A stretch of 64,000 bases of DNA from Neorhodopirellula pilleata (GTDB lineage: Bacteria; Planctomycetota; Planctomycetia; Pirellulales; Pirellulaceae), in assembly GCF_007859915.1 (NCBI RefSeq), contig NZ_SJPM01000003.1, forward strand, positions 62,001 to 126,000, written 5' to 3'. Shown here piece after piece: positions 41,187-50,029 of the stretch. The position numbers and the translations under genes were made by a program. Every line of letters starts with the position of its first letter. The first letter of the stretch is position 1. The notes below the pieces were generated by a model, which was given only the letters and a program-made list of their open reading frames with translations, ran no database searches and was not told the origin of the DNA.

Positions 41187-41636
41187 TTATGATTCTTCCT
41201 CGCGTTCTTGTTTCGCCTTTTTGCCGAAGTGATCTTCAACCGGGCGCAGAATGACAAGGACGAGGATCGTCATCACCGCGCTCGTAATGGCCAATGGATA
41301 CTGACCGAGCCCGCAGGCGGTGCCGATGGCAGCCGACAGCCAGATCGTGCTTGCCGATGTCAAGCCGAGCACCTCATGTCCTTCATTCGTCTTCAGAATC
41401 GTTCCCGCGCCGATGAACCCGACCCCGGCCGCGATTCCCTGCACAACACGGGTCAAGTCGAGCGTCGACTCAGCCGACAACTCGCGGCAAGCCAGAACGA
41501 AGATGGCCGCCCCCAGGGAAACCAACATGTGTGTGCGCAAGCCAGCAAAGTGGCCGCTGATCTGGCGTTCAAATCCAATCACCCCGCCAAGCAGTACCGC
41601 GGACGCGGTCGGAATCAGTACTTCAAAGTAGTTCAT
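41187..41636 (-). CDS. MgtC/SapB family membrane protein
   Basis: The 149-residue protein has four hydrophobic segments and the family signatures GGVIGFERQISGHFAGLRTH and GVGFIGAGTILKTNEGHEVL, followed by GLTSASTIWLSAAIGTACG. It ends with a charged tail (KKAKQEREEES) and lacks the C-terminal ACT domain of MgtC proper. These proteins affect Mg2+ homeostasis or ATP synthase activity; MgtC of Salmonella inhibits F-ATPase. The N-ATPase genes nearby make that link worth noting. Confidence 0.87.
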   Translation of the reverse strand: MNYFEVLIPTASAVLLGGVIGFERQISGHFAGLRTHMLVSLGAAIFVLACRELSAESTLDLTRVVQGIAAGVGFIGAGTILKTNEGHEVLGLTSASTIWLSAAIGTACGLGQYPLAITSAVMTILVLVILRPVEDHFGKKAKQEREEES

Positions 41637-41660
41637 TTTGATCGTCTTGATGATGTCCAG

Positions 41661-42290
41661 CTAAGCGAACCATTCGGGCAACAAGCCTCGCAAGCCAGCC
41701 GCCAGCATCCCCATTGCAATGCACGCGAGCAACATCCCCATTAGCCTTGTCACCACGGCCATTCCGTTAGTTCCCAAGACTTCCGCGATGCGTTTGGCAA
41801 GCGAAAACACGACGACAACGATGATTACGACCAGAAAACAAACGGCCGAGATCCAGGTGCGATCGCTGAAGGTTGGATGCTGCTGAGCCGTTGCCACAAT
41901 CAATGCGATCGTGCCTGGACCAGCGACGATTGGAATTGCCAGCGGAACGATGGCGATGGACTCACGATCTGACGCGTCTTTGGCTTCTTCCTTCGTTTGT
42001 GCATGAGATTTGTCGTTGAAGAGCATACGCAAACCGATGATCAGTACGATAATGCCGCCTGCGGAAAGTAGCTCCGGGACATCGACGCCGGTCCAACGCA
42101 ACACCTCTCCGCCAAACCATGTGGAGACGAGCATGATGATGAAGACCGCGATTGCGCAGGTCCTCGCCACGCGTATTGATTCGGAATTGCTGCGGGACTC
42201 CACCATGGTTGCAAATATGCCTGCGTTCCCAACCGGGTTCACGACCGACAACAACGCTGCCCCGAACGCGGCTAACCATGGTTCATCCAT
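41661..42290 (-). CDS. MarC family membrane protein
   Basis: The 209-residue protein has six hydrophobic segments. The first contains VNPVGNAGIFATM, the middle loop reaches IAIVPLAIPIVAGPGTIALI, and the last is MAVVTRLMGMLLACIAMGML followed by AAGL, all typical of MarC/YhgN. The transported compound is unknown. It lies 24 bases ahead of the MgtC-like gene and is probably co-transcribed. Confidence 0.88.
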   Translation of the reverse strand: MDEPWLAAFGAALLSVVNPVGNAGIFATMVESRSNSESIRVARTCAIAVFIIMLVSTWFGGEVLRWTGVDVPELLSAGGIIVLIIGLRMLFNDKSHAQTKEEAKDASDRESIAIVPLAIPIVAGPGTIALIVATAQQHPTFSDRTWISAVCFLVVIIVVVVFSLAKRIAEVLGTNGMAVVTRLMGMLLACIAMGMLAAGLRGLLPEWFA

Positions 42291-42348
42291 GATTCTCCCA
42301 TGTCTGGTTGTCGTAGAGATTTCTCTTGCGAAGCAAAGCCGTGGCGTT

Positions 42349-43803
42349 TCATCGCTCCGTCCCTTCGCGTCGGATCAAATCAACCAAACCATCGACCGAC
42401 GTGAATTTTCCAACGACGCTGGTTCGAGGAAACATTAATTTGGGAATCGCACCTTCGCCCACTCGTTTGTAGAGAGCCACGTGTCGCGAGATATATTGAT
42501 CGGAAACTCCTGAAGCTAATTCAATATCCAATCTTTTTGGATCGACCAGCGTTCTTGCTTTTGCGATTGTTTCGGCGTAGGTGGGAGCGTGATCGTCTGC
42601 CAGCATCCACAAGTGCAGTGATTCAAAAGCTTTCGGATCGACTCGCCATGTCGCTACGGCAAGCTTCGACAGCACGCACGACTCTTTGTAGTGCGCACCG
42701 GTGACCTTGATCGTCGGATTGCAATCGGAATTGAGCGGGACTGGTAAAAGCACAATTGCCAAATCATCGCCAAGCTCGACCTGCGCGCTACGGACCGCCT
42801 GGAACGTCTCACGGCAAGGAGGACAGCAATAGTCGAACATCTCCACGACGACATACTTCGCATCGTTAGGCCCAATGTGGGGCCAATCTGCAACCTTCAG
42901 TTTGATTGCGCCTCCCTGAATAGATGCAAATCGTTCTGGCAAATCATCAGCTTGGGATGATTCGGCTTCGACGACACCAATGGCAACCAAGACGGGTAAC
43001 GCCAATAGGTGAGCATATCCCTGAGGCGGTTTATAAATTTTGGCACTGGTCACCGGAGCGTCAAACAGATTGTCTTCCAGATTCTCGTTGCGACTGTTAG
43101 GCGGAAGAAATTCCAAAGCATCGTTCCCATCGACGCTTGGTGTGTCGAAAAGCTCAATCTCGAACGCCGCAGGCGGAGGTGTCAGGAGTTGGCCAGAAAC
43201 CAAAATCATCAACCCGACGAAGCTCAGCGATGCGATCGTCATGGCGGACTTCGCTCGTAGCGGACCCGCGACCAGCAAGGTGATCGTTGCAACCAACCCG
43301 CACGTGTGAGCCAGCATGCAGTAGAGACAAATGTGTTGAAGGACCAAAAGCTGAACCACGATGAACCAGATCGCGCTCATTCCGGCTGCAAACACCGCAG
43401 CGGTCATGCCAATCCAAGCAATCTCGCGTCGAGGACGACTGAACCGATCCAAGCTTGCGACAACCAAAGACGCAGCCATAGCGACATAAATAGCGAGTGC
43501 CAATAGGCTGACTGGTACGCCGAACCATACTGACCATCGGCTTCTTGCCACACCTTCACAGTCAATCCACCCGTCACCACTCCCGCAGCCCGCAATGGGT
43601 GATGAGGTCAAATGGGTCCACAGCAAATAGCTGCTCGTTCCAATCGCCACACTGATACACGTCGCCAACAACGTGGTCACCGGCCAACGCGGCAACGATT
43701 TCATGTCTTGAACGAGCCAGTTCAGCGCTGAGGACGCACTCGATTTGGAGAGAACCTCTCCCTGATGTCTAGCGAGCAGAGTTGGGGTGGTCGTGTGATT
43801 CAT
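42349..43803 (-). CDS. VKOR-DsbA fusion (disulfide bond formation)
   Basis: The 484-residue protein joins a vitamin K epoxide reductase domain to a thioredoxin-like DsbA domain. VKOR cysteines are Cys73 and Cys82 in the loop GCGSGDGWIDCEG and the CLYC pair at 159-162 near the membrane surface. From about residue 300 the periplasmic domain begins, with EMFDYCCPPCRETF; the active CPPC (327-330) is preceded by an extra Cys326. It would pass electrons from secreted proteins to quinone. Its start overlaps the 60-residue gene. Confidence 0.88.
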   Translation of the reverse strand: MNHTTTPTLLARHQGEVLSKSSASSALNWLVQDMKSLPRWPVTTLLATCISVAIGTSSYLLWTHLTSSPIAGCGSGDGWIDCEGVARSRWSVWFGVPVSLLALAIYVAMAASLVVASLDRFSRPRREIAWIGMTAAVFAAGMSAIWFIVVQLLVLQHICLYCMLAHTCGLVATITLLVAGPLRAKSAMTIASLSFVGLMILVSGQLLTPPPAAFEIELFDTPSVDGNDALEFLPPNSRNENLEDNLFDAPVTSAKIYKPPQGYAHLLALPVLVAIGVVEAESSQADDLPERFASIQGGAIKLKVADWPHIGPNDAKYVVVEMFDYCCPPCRETFQAVRSAQVELGDDLAIVLLPVPLNSDCNPTIKVTGAHYKESCVLSKLAVATWRVDPKAFESLHLWMLADDHAPTYAETIAKARTLVDPKRLDIELASGVSDQYISRHVALYKRVGEGAIPKLMFPRTSVVGKFTSVDGLVDLIRREGTER

Positions 43804-43982
43804 GGTTTACACGTTGTGCAGATAGAGATGACATTTTGGAGAAGCGGCCATGCCACTTTCGACTGCAGATGCTTGTCGAACTGCATGAGACCTCGAGATG
43901 CGATGACGGGGTCTCTCACGACGTTTGGATAAACATCGGAGCATCGCAAGGCCTCGGCTAGCAATTCGTTAACGGTCCTCAT
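43800..43982 (-). CDS. 60-residue protein of unknown function, coupled on both sides
   Basis: The product starts MRTVNELLAEALRCSDVYPN and ends NVISICTTCKP; the C-terminal CTTC pair could bind metal or form a disulfide. Its ATG overlaps the dihydroorotate-dehydrogenase-like stop by four bases and its TGA overlaps the VKOR-DsbA ATG by four bases. Such double coupling argues that it is a real gene. I do not recognise the family. It may work with one neighbour. Confidence 0.65.
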   Translation of the reverse strand: MRTVNELLAEALRCSDVYPNVVRDPVIASRGLMQFDKHLQSKVAWPLLQNVISICTTCKP

Positions 43983-45031
43983 TGGCCGGCAACCGGGTGG
44001 CCATACGCATCTCCGGTCAAACCTGAGACTTCAGGAATCGGATCGGCGTAGTGATCGGAACGTGTGAGCGGATCGACGTACTCCAACCGCCCAAACCGCT
44101 CGCTCGTAAACTCGACCGGCGGCCGGGATTGCTGGAATGCCATCAAAGAGTCGTGTGGACTTGTGTCGAGAAAGTGCGAGATCCCTTGCAGGATTTCTTG
44201 GATCGCGCCGGGGCCTTGGCGATAGATCTCCGAGGTCACCATCACAACGTCCGCACCTGCAATCATCGCTTTGAGCGCGTCCTCACCCGTACGCACGCCG
44301 CCACTCGCCGCAATGGAAAGATCCAACCCACCGCTTCGTGCGTGAACGATGCCTTCCAAAGTGGTGCCAAGAGAACCGGTCGGCGAAAGTTCCCAACGAA
44401 TGGTCCAGTGCATGCGGTCGATGCTGACGTCCCACTGCGGGCGATGGGCGAATAACACCAAACCATCCACCCCGGTGGATTGCAGTCGGTGCGCGACTGA
44501 AGCCAAATTATTGAACCGTTGGCTCATCTTGACGGCGACTGGAATCGAAAGTCGATTGCAGAGACTGTCGGCCAAGGCGATCAACCGGCTTTCCACCGCT
44601 TCACACGACTCATGGGGATCAGGCATCCCGTCTTGCCAATTCAGCTCGATCGCGTCGGCACCCGCGGCTTGGATTTCCTCGGCGTATTCAAGCCACGATC
44701 CCTCGGTTGAACCATTGAGGCTTCCGATAATGGGAACCTGGCAAAGCTTCTTAAGATTCCGAATCGTCTCCCGATACTCCGTCGTGCCACCGTTGTATTG
44801 GTCTTGCTGTGGTTGAAAACCGCTCTCCGAAATGGCACCGAGCGGGTCGTGCCATTTCATCATCGAGTGCGTGATCTGTTCCTGAAGTATTGACGGAAGC
44901 ACGATCGCGCCGGCTCCCGCGCAAACCATTTGCCGAACATGCTCGGGTTCAATCGTTAACGGACACGCGCCGACAACGATGGGCGACGACAACTCCATTC
45001 CCATATAGGCTGTTGTGAGCTCTTTCGACAT
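43979..45031 (-). CDS. Dihydroorotate dehydrogenase-like FMN protein
   Basis: The 350-residue protein has the DHOD TIM-barrel pattern: SSPIVVGACPLTIEPEHVRQ, IGSLNGSTEGSWLEYAEEI, GADAIELNWQ, VAVKMSQRFNNL and ASGGVRTGEDALKAMIAGAD, which holds the FMN phosphate site. No pyrimidine genes are near, and the lid Cys/Ser position is not clear. Relatives annotated dihydroorotate dehydrogenase-like occur in anaerobic and stress clusters with unknown substrates. It is the first of a coupled trio with the 60-residue gene and VKOR-DsbA. Confidence 0.78.
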   Translation of the reverse strand: MSKELTTAYMGMELSSPIVVGACPLTIEPEHVRQMVCAGAGAIVLPSILQEQITHSMMKWHDPLGAISESGFQPQQDQYNGGTTEYRETIRNLKKLCQVPIIGSLNGSTEGSWLEYAEEIQAAGADAIELNWQDGMPDPHESCEAVESRLIALADSLCNRLSIPVAVKMSQRFNNLASVAHRLQSTGVDGLVLFAHRPQWDVSIDRMHWTIRWELSPTGSLGTTLEGIVHARSGGLDLSIAASGGVRTGEDALKAMIAGADVVMVTSEIYRQGPGAIQEILQGISHFLDTSPHDSLMAFQQSRPPVEFTSERFGRLEYVDPLTRSDHYADPIPEVSGLTGDAYGHPVAGQ

Positions 45032-45120
45032 TTTATTAAAAGCTTTTTAAGTTGATGGAAGATTGCAGCTTGAATGCATGACCGAGTCGGATGCTAGGAT
45101 TTCGCGTCTGCGATTGAGAT

Positions 45121-45642
45121 TCAACCACGGCTGTGATTCCGCTCGTGCTTCAGTTTGGCGAGCTCGTCGCGTTCAAATTCGCTGAAGTAGAGCGGGAGGA
45201 ATGGGGTCTGGATCAGAATTGCAATCGACAGCAAGGCGGCCGCCGCCGCACCAACCACAGCCCAATCAAAGAGTGACGCCGCAACGATGAAGGTTCCTAT
45301 CGCAAGAACACCAATCACTTTCACCACCGTGACGATGCCGACAGTTTCGATGTCCATTTCCAGCTCCTCGAGAGTAATCCTCTTTTGGTTCGGCGATCGT
45401 AGGTTTGATGCGCGAGAACGCAATTCAAGGTAATTCGTAAACGCCAGCACGGCGTACAGCACAGGAATGGGAATCGCCGCCAGGTACGCCGCGTCACGAA
45501 GGAAAAAGAGACAAACGATGGTCGCAATCAAGGATAACGCGAGCAATGCACGCGCGCCCGTTCGGAAATGCCGCGCGACGATATGCGCATCGGGTTCTTG
45601 CGACAGAGTTTGACTGTTGTTTTCAACGCGAGTGCTCATCAA
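45121..45642 (-). CDS. Hypothetical membrane protein
   Basis: The 173-residue protein has a hydrophilic N-terminus and four hydrophobic segments (ALLALSLIATIVCLFFL, YLAAIPIPVLYAVLAFTNY, IVTVVKVIGVLAIGTFIVAA, WAVVGAAAAALLSIAIL), with a charged end (FERDELAKLKHERNHSRG). I do not recognise it. It lies between the dihydroorotate-dehydrogenase-like gene (about 90 bases) and the YeeE fusion (36 bases), on the same strand. Confidence 0.7.
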   Translation of the reverse strand: MMSTRVENNSQTLSQEPDAHIVARHFRTGARALLALSLIATIVCLFFLRDAAYLAAIPIPVLYAVLAFTNYLELRSRASNLRSPNQKRITLEELEMDIETVGIVTVVKVIGVLAIGTFIVAASLFDWAVVGAAAAALLSIAILIQTPFLPLYFSEFERDELAKLKHERNHSRG

Positions 45643-45678
45643 TTTGCCTTCCGAGTGATTGTTCCGTAACGGTACGTG

Positions 45679-47316
45679 TCATTGACCCGTCTTCCACACG
45701 CGAGAAATGTAGTCTTGAGCCTTCGCCAAATAGTCAGGCGATTTGAGTCCAACAGTCTTGGCTTCAGCTTCTGCGTCCGCCAACGACTTGCCATTGTCGA
45801 GCACTCGGTGGGCTAGCCAAATGGCTCCGACTCGGTTGGCGGATTTGCAGTGGAGGAGGAGTGGGTGGTTGTCTTTTTGGTTGAGTAGTTCGCGAGTTTG
45901 GCTGAAGACTTCGTCGGTTAGGGTCTCAGCGTCCGTGAAGGGAACGTTGTGGTATTCGAGCCCGGCGGATTGCACGATCTCTTTTTCATTCCAGTCGAGT
46001 TCGTCTTCTTGACGAATATTCAGCACCGTTTGGATTCCGCCGCATTTGGCTAGGCGGAAGTCGTCGGGGAACGGCTGGCTGGATAGATAGATGCCGTCAA
46101 TGGTGTGCAACTTTTCAATCGAACCTACACTGACCGATTCAAGCTGCTGAGGGTTCAACATGGCAAGTGAATTGGCGGGGCAGGTGGTGTCGGCCAGAAA
46201 GTATTGGCGATAGGTTTGGACTTGTTCGGCAATATCTTCGGTGGATGGTTCGTCGCGCAGGGATACTGGTCGGACGCAGCGATCGAGGAAACCTCGTAGT
46301 CCATCGGTCATCATGAAGACGTTCGTGAATCCGTGCATGGCAAGGACGTCGCGGGCTTGTGCTGGATGCGTCATCCCGTTGGAGTACAAGACGATTGTGT
46401 CGAGGTCTCGGTAGGGTTCCAATGCGGTCAGCACTTCACTGATCGGAATATTCTCGGCACCACGGATGTGGAAGTGTTGGTATTCGTCGGCGGTGCGGAC
46501 ATCGACGAGCATCACGCCGGTGTCGCCGCGAAGTAGGCGGTCGGCGACCTGCTCGGGTTCAATGTGGTCGCTGGCGGCTTCGATTAACGCCAACAAACTC
46601 GAATCAGAAAGTGTTGGTGATCCGGCGTAATGGACCGATGTCGCCTGCGATTCGGTTGGCAGGATGAGTAACGCGGCTGCCAATCCGATGATTGCGATGC
46701 TGAAGGCTTTGAGGAATGAGCTATTCAGGTAACGGCTTTCTCCGTTGTTTCTTTGCTCGATCCATTCGCAGGCGTAAAACGCGGCGACTCCGACGATGCT
46801 GAACAGAAGGATAAAGAGCGTTCTGGGGATGCCGAAAGCGAATGATGGTTCGGCTTGCATTCCCCAGTTGTAGAGTGGTTTGATCCAGGCGAATGTCTCG
46901 TTGAAAGCGAACGCTCCCAGCATGATGCCGCCAAGGAAAACCAGTGCGTCCAGTTTGCCGCTGGCCAGTCCCACCGCTCCGGTTCCCGGACACCAACCGC
47001 TCATCACGAAGCCAATACCGAACAGCAGCCCGCCGATCGCGTGGGCACCGTAGACGGTCTCCATCAAATGCAATTGGCTCAGGTTCAGCCAACCAACGCC
47101 GACCAGCATCCCAATGCCGATCATTGTCGTCAGCATCGCAGTGAACATGACTTTGATGACGGCCATATCACGAAAGTAGAACACTCCGGCTAATCGACGT
47201 GAGCTGCCGAATCCTGCGCGTTCAAGCGCAAAACCAAAACCGACTCCGATCAACAGTGCTGCAAACCACGCCAGCGGACTGCCCAGTGATTCAGTTCCAT
47301 AAAATGTTTCAATCAT
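45679..47316 (-). CDS. YeeE/YedE transporter fused to rhodanese-like and DUF442 domains
   Basis: From ATG at 47316 the 545-residue protein has three parts. Residues about 10-260 are membrane segments of the YeeE/YedE sulfur-transporter family (GIGFVMSGWCPGTGAVGLAS). Residues about 270-385 are a rhodanese fold (VMLVDVRTADEYQHFHIRGA) whose active loop reads LYSNGMTH, with Ser where Cys is expected. Residues about 425-530 are a DUF442/phosphatase-like domain with LLLHCKSANRVG, the CX4R loop of that family. This suggests uptake and processing of sulfane sulfur. Its start overlaps the second YeeE gene by eight bases. Confidence 0.82.
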   Translation of the reverse strand: MIETFYGTESLGSPLAWFAALLIGVGFGFALERAGFGSSRRLAGVFYFRDMAVIKVMFTAMLTTMIGIGMLVGVGWLNLSQLHLMETVYGAHAIGGLLFGIGFVMSGWCPGTGAVGLASGKLDALVFLGGIMLGAFAFNETFAWIKPLYNWGMQAEPSFAFGIPRTLFILLFSIVGVAAFYACEWIEQRNNGESRYLNSSFLKAFSIAIIGLAAALLILPTESQATSVHYAGSPTLSDSSLLALIEAASDHIEPEQVADRLLRGDTGVMLVDVRTADEYQHFHIRGAENIPISEVLTALEPYRDLDTIVLYSNGMTHPAQARDVLAMHGFTNVFMMTDGLRGFLDRCVRPVSLRDEPSTEDIAEQVQTYRQYFLADTTCPANSLAMLNPQQLESVSVGSIEKLHTIDGIYLSSQPFPDDFRLAKCGGIQTVLNIRQEDELDWNEKEIVQSAGLEYHNVPFTDAETLTDEVFSQTRELLNQKDNHPLLLHCKSANRVGAIWLAHRVLDNGKSLADAEAEAKTVGLKSPDYLAKAQDYISRVWKTGQ

Positions 47317-47932
47317 CCCACTGACTCCGGAATAGGAAAGCCGTGGCATAACCCGCGACAAACATACATGTGACAAAAATGAGGCTGCCGGTGAGCAGCA
47401 GCGCACCACCGCTGAGAGCTTGCCCCGACGTGCAGCCGCGGGCGATCCGACTGGCGTAGCCCGCTAGGATTCCCCCAACCAGTGCAAAGAGCAGTCTCTT
47501 GTTGACGCTGGCGGCACGGCCGCGCTCGATTTGCGGTTTGACGCGTCTGGCAAGCACCGCGGAAAACAGTCCGCCGAAAAAGGTGCCGACAAACATAAAG
47601 ACCAAGTAGTACGCGAGCGGTTCGTCTCCCCATGGGCCGAAGTATTCGGATGCGGCTACGTGAGCCGGCGCAACCCATGACTCCATCTGCGCAGCCAAAC
47701 GCGATGGAGCGGAGGATGCTCCGAGTCCTGTGCCGAGCACCACGTAGGATGTCAGTAGCACTAAACCGAGCAAAACGCCGCTCAGGTACGGATTCCAATA
47801 CGGCTGTGGTGCCTGGTCAGCATCGTAGGTTTGCAACTCCCGTGTTCCTTGGTACCGGCGTTCAGAGACAGTGACCTGAGATCGCTCAATGATGCGTTCG
47901 CTGGTTCGCTTTCCGTTCGTTGTTGTACTCAT
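47309..47932 (-). CDS. YeeE/YedE family membrane protein
   Basis: The chosen start at 47932 (MSTTTNGKRTSERI) excludes an upstream frame inside the repeat tail of the neighbour. The 207-residue protein has about five hydrophobic segments and the family motif IARGCTSGQALSGGALLLTG with its conserved Cys. YeeE (TsuA) imports thiosulfate; split or paired versions are known. It lies between the metallo-beta-lactamase gene (two bases away) and the three-domain fusion (overlap). Confidence 0.85.
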   Translation of the reverse strand: MSTTTNGKRTSERIIERSQVTVSERRYQGTRELQTYDADQAPQPYWNPYLSGVLLGLVLLTSYVVLGTGLGASSAPSRLAAQMESWVAPAHVAASEYFGPWGDEPLAYYLVFMFVGTFFGGLFSAVLARRVKPQIERGRAASVNKRLLFALVGGILAGYASRIARGCTSGQALSGGALLLTGSLIFVTCMFVAGYATAFLFRSQWDD

Positions 47933-47934
47933 CG

Positions 47935-50019
47935 TTAGCACCCCGCGCTCTTTCGTTTGGGTGTTGCCGTTGGTTGAGGCGTGGTAGAGGTTGACGGCAC
48001 TGGTACGCGCGGACGCGGACTCGCTGAACTGGGACTCGCTGAACTTGGGCTCGCTGAACTTGGGCTCGCTGAACTTGGGCTCGCTGAAGTCGGCCCCACA
48101 ACGGGCTGGGCAGAAGAGCCGACATCCGATTCGTTCCAATAAGCTTGCACGCCTCCGTAAAGCGCTTTCACGTTACGCGGAGTCTTCTGCGAAAGGATGC
48201 CTGCGACCATCATCGCGATCGAACCGTCGCGGTCGACGATCACCAATGGTCCGACGCCCGTTAGAAAACTGGGGTTTTCCAAGATGTCGGCCAAGTCAAC
48301 ATTCTCTGATCCCGAAACGCTGTAGTCCGCAAAGTGTTCGACCGGTCGCACGTCGACCAATTGAAACGCTTTGGGCGTGTCCATCATCATGCGTTTCAGT
48401 TCGGTCGCTGATATTCGGTCCGGTAAGTTGACTTCGCGTTTTGATTCCGTTGACGTGACGCCTTGCTGTGTCGCTTCATAGACCGGCAGACCCGCGTCGA
48501 TCCAAGCCTGGCTTCCGCCTTTCATGTTACTGACGTTGACGAAGCCTTCTCGTTGCAGAACACCGACGGCCATGCTAGAGCGATACGCGCTGTTGCAGAC
48601 CGTGACGATTTTGGCCTTGCGGTCGAGCGTGATGGATTTCTGTGCGAGTTCGTTGAGCGGTAGGTTCACCGTAGCACCGACGCGCAATGCCATCCACTCG
48701 GCCGGCAATCGCACATCGACGATCACTGGCGACTCGGTCGTCTGCATCGACGCATACAAGTCGCTCGGCTCAGTCATTTCGTTTTGGGCCAACGACTGGG
48801 AAGCTGACTTCCATGTGTCGATTTTGATGCACTCTGGTTTGTAGCCCACGCGATGAAGCCGATGAATGGCTTCTCGCAGTTCGTCATCGTTGTCGCCACA
48901 AATGACCAGCCGAGCATCCCAGGGAACCATGATGCCAATCCAAGTCTCGAATCGACCTCGGATGCCGATGTTGACCGAGTTTGGAATGTGTCCCGTTGAA
49001 TAGGCATCGGCGTCACGAATGTCGGCGACGTAGTATTGTTCGATATCAGACAGCGCCTCGACGGGGTCCACGAAAGGCAGTTCTTTGGGATTCCACTCGA
49101 CAAGCGGTGGACCTTTACGATTGAGTGCCGCGTTGTGTGCGAAGTACTGCGGGGCTTGCGGCAAGCCCTCCAGAATGCTGGCGATGAATTCGCCACGATC
49201 CTTGTAGCGGAAGTACGGATTCGCAGTGCGTTGTGCTCCGATGGTTGACGTTGGTTCGTCACTCAAATGTGCACCGCAGAGGGAACCCGCGCCATGTGCG
49301 GGCAGCAACTGGACATCGTCGGGTAGCTTTGACAACTTGTCGTACCACGTGTCGAACATCATGGATGCGAGAGTGGACGCAGCCATATCACCACCTAATA
49401 GGTCGGGTCGACCGACGCTGCCGATGAACAGCGTGTCACCGCTGAGCAATACGACGGGCTTCGCTGGTGCCTGCTTGCTTGAAATCAACGCGACCGTTCC
49501 GTCAGGTGTATGCCCAGGCGAATCCAGAAACTTGACGACCGCTTGGCCAATTTCGATGGTGTCGCCGTCCTTGATTAGTTCGTGCTCGTACTCAGCACCT
49601 GATTTGGCACTCACATAGATCGGAACCTTCAAGTGGCTGGCCAATTCGACATGACCAGCAACGAAGTCGGCGTGGGAGTGCGTGAGGTAGACGCCCTTGA
49701 TCGTTACGCCCTGCTGTTTACTGGCGTCCAAGTAGACGTTCACATCTCGACCCGGATCAACGACCAAGCATTCTCCGTCGCTGATGAGCAAGTACGAGAA
49801 GTGCGAAAGGACCGATAGCTCGTACTGAACGACCTTGAAGCCTGGATACTGATACGTATCAATGATCTGATATTCAGCAGCCTCATCATCGTGCTTGGCT
49901 GACTCGGTGTCTTTCAAAACGATGTCGCCAGACGTCACGGATTCGACTGATTCAACGGCGGTGGCCGACAAGGCAAAGGTTGCCAGTGCGACCATCGCAA
50001 ATATGATTCGGATCGACAT
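47935..50019 (-). CDS. Exported persulfide dioxygenase-like protein with three rhodanese domains
   Basis: The 694-residue protein has a signal peptide (IIFAMVALATFALSATAVES). Residues about 50-300 are a metallo-beta-lactamase domain like ETHE1/Blh: THSHADFVAGH (His114, His116, Asp118), FLDSPGHTPDG and LLSGDTLFIGSVGRPDLLGG. Three rhodanese domains follow. The first has LVICGDND, the second IVTVCNSAYRSS (both with Cys), and the third LVIVDRDG, without Cys. A PSSAS repeat tail ends in a terminal Cys. It would oxidise glutathione-type persulfide and move sulfane sulfur outside the cytoplasm. It belongs to a sulfide-detoxification set like the bigR operon; no BigR-like regulator is seen. Confidence 0.88.
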   Translation of the reverse strand: MSIRIIFAMVALATFALSATAVESVESVTSGDIVLKDTESAKHDDEAAEYQIIDTYQYPGFKVVQYELSVLSHFSYLLISDGECLVVDPGRDVNVYLDASKQQGVTIKGVYLTHSHADFVAGHVELASHLKVPIYVSAKSGAEYEHELIKDGDTIEIGQAVVKFLDSPGHTPDGTVALISSKQAPAKPVVLLSGDTLFIGSVGRPDLLGGDMAASTLASMMFDTWYDKLSKLPDDVQLLPAHGAGSLCGAHLSDEPTSTIGAQRTANPYFRYKDRGEFIASILEGLPQAPQYFAHNAALNRKGPPLVEWNPKELPFVDPVEALSDIEQYYVADIRDADAYSTGHIPNSVNIGIRGRFETWIGIMVPWDARLVICGDNDDELREAIHRLHRVGYKPECIKIDTWKSASQSLAQNEMTEPSDLYASMQTTESPVIVDVRLPAEWMALRVGATVNLPLNELAQKSITLDRKAKIVTVCNSAYRSSMAVGVLQREGFVNVSNMKGGSQAWIDAGLPVYEATQQGVTSTESKREVNLPDRISATELKRMMMDTPKAFQLVDVRPVEHFADYSVSGSENVDLADILENPSFLTGVGPLVIVDRDGSIAMMVAGILSQKTPRNVKALYGGVQAYWNESDVGSSAQPVVGPTSASPSSASPSSASPSSASPSSASPRPRVPVPSTSTTPQPTATPKRKSAGC
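48021..48095. repeat. 15-bp tandem repeat in coding sequence
   Basis: Five copies of TCGCTGAACTTGGGC (the first and last diverge) encode the PSSAS repeat near the C-terminus of the persulfide dioxygenase-like protein. The number of units probably varies between strains. Confidence 0.85.
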
Positions 50020-50029
50020 GTTTAATTCC

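Noticed and set aside
48021..48095. CRISPR-like reading of the tandem repeat
   Set aside because: Units are 15 bp, contiguous, without spacers, and encode a protein repeat.
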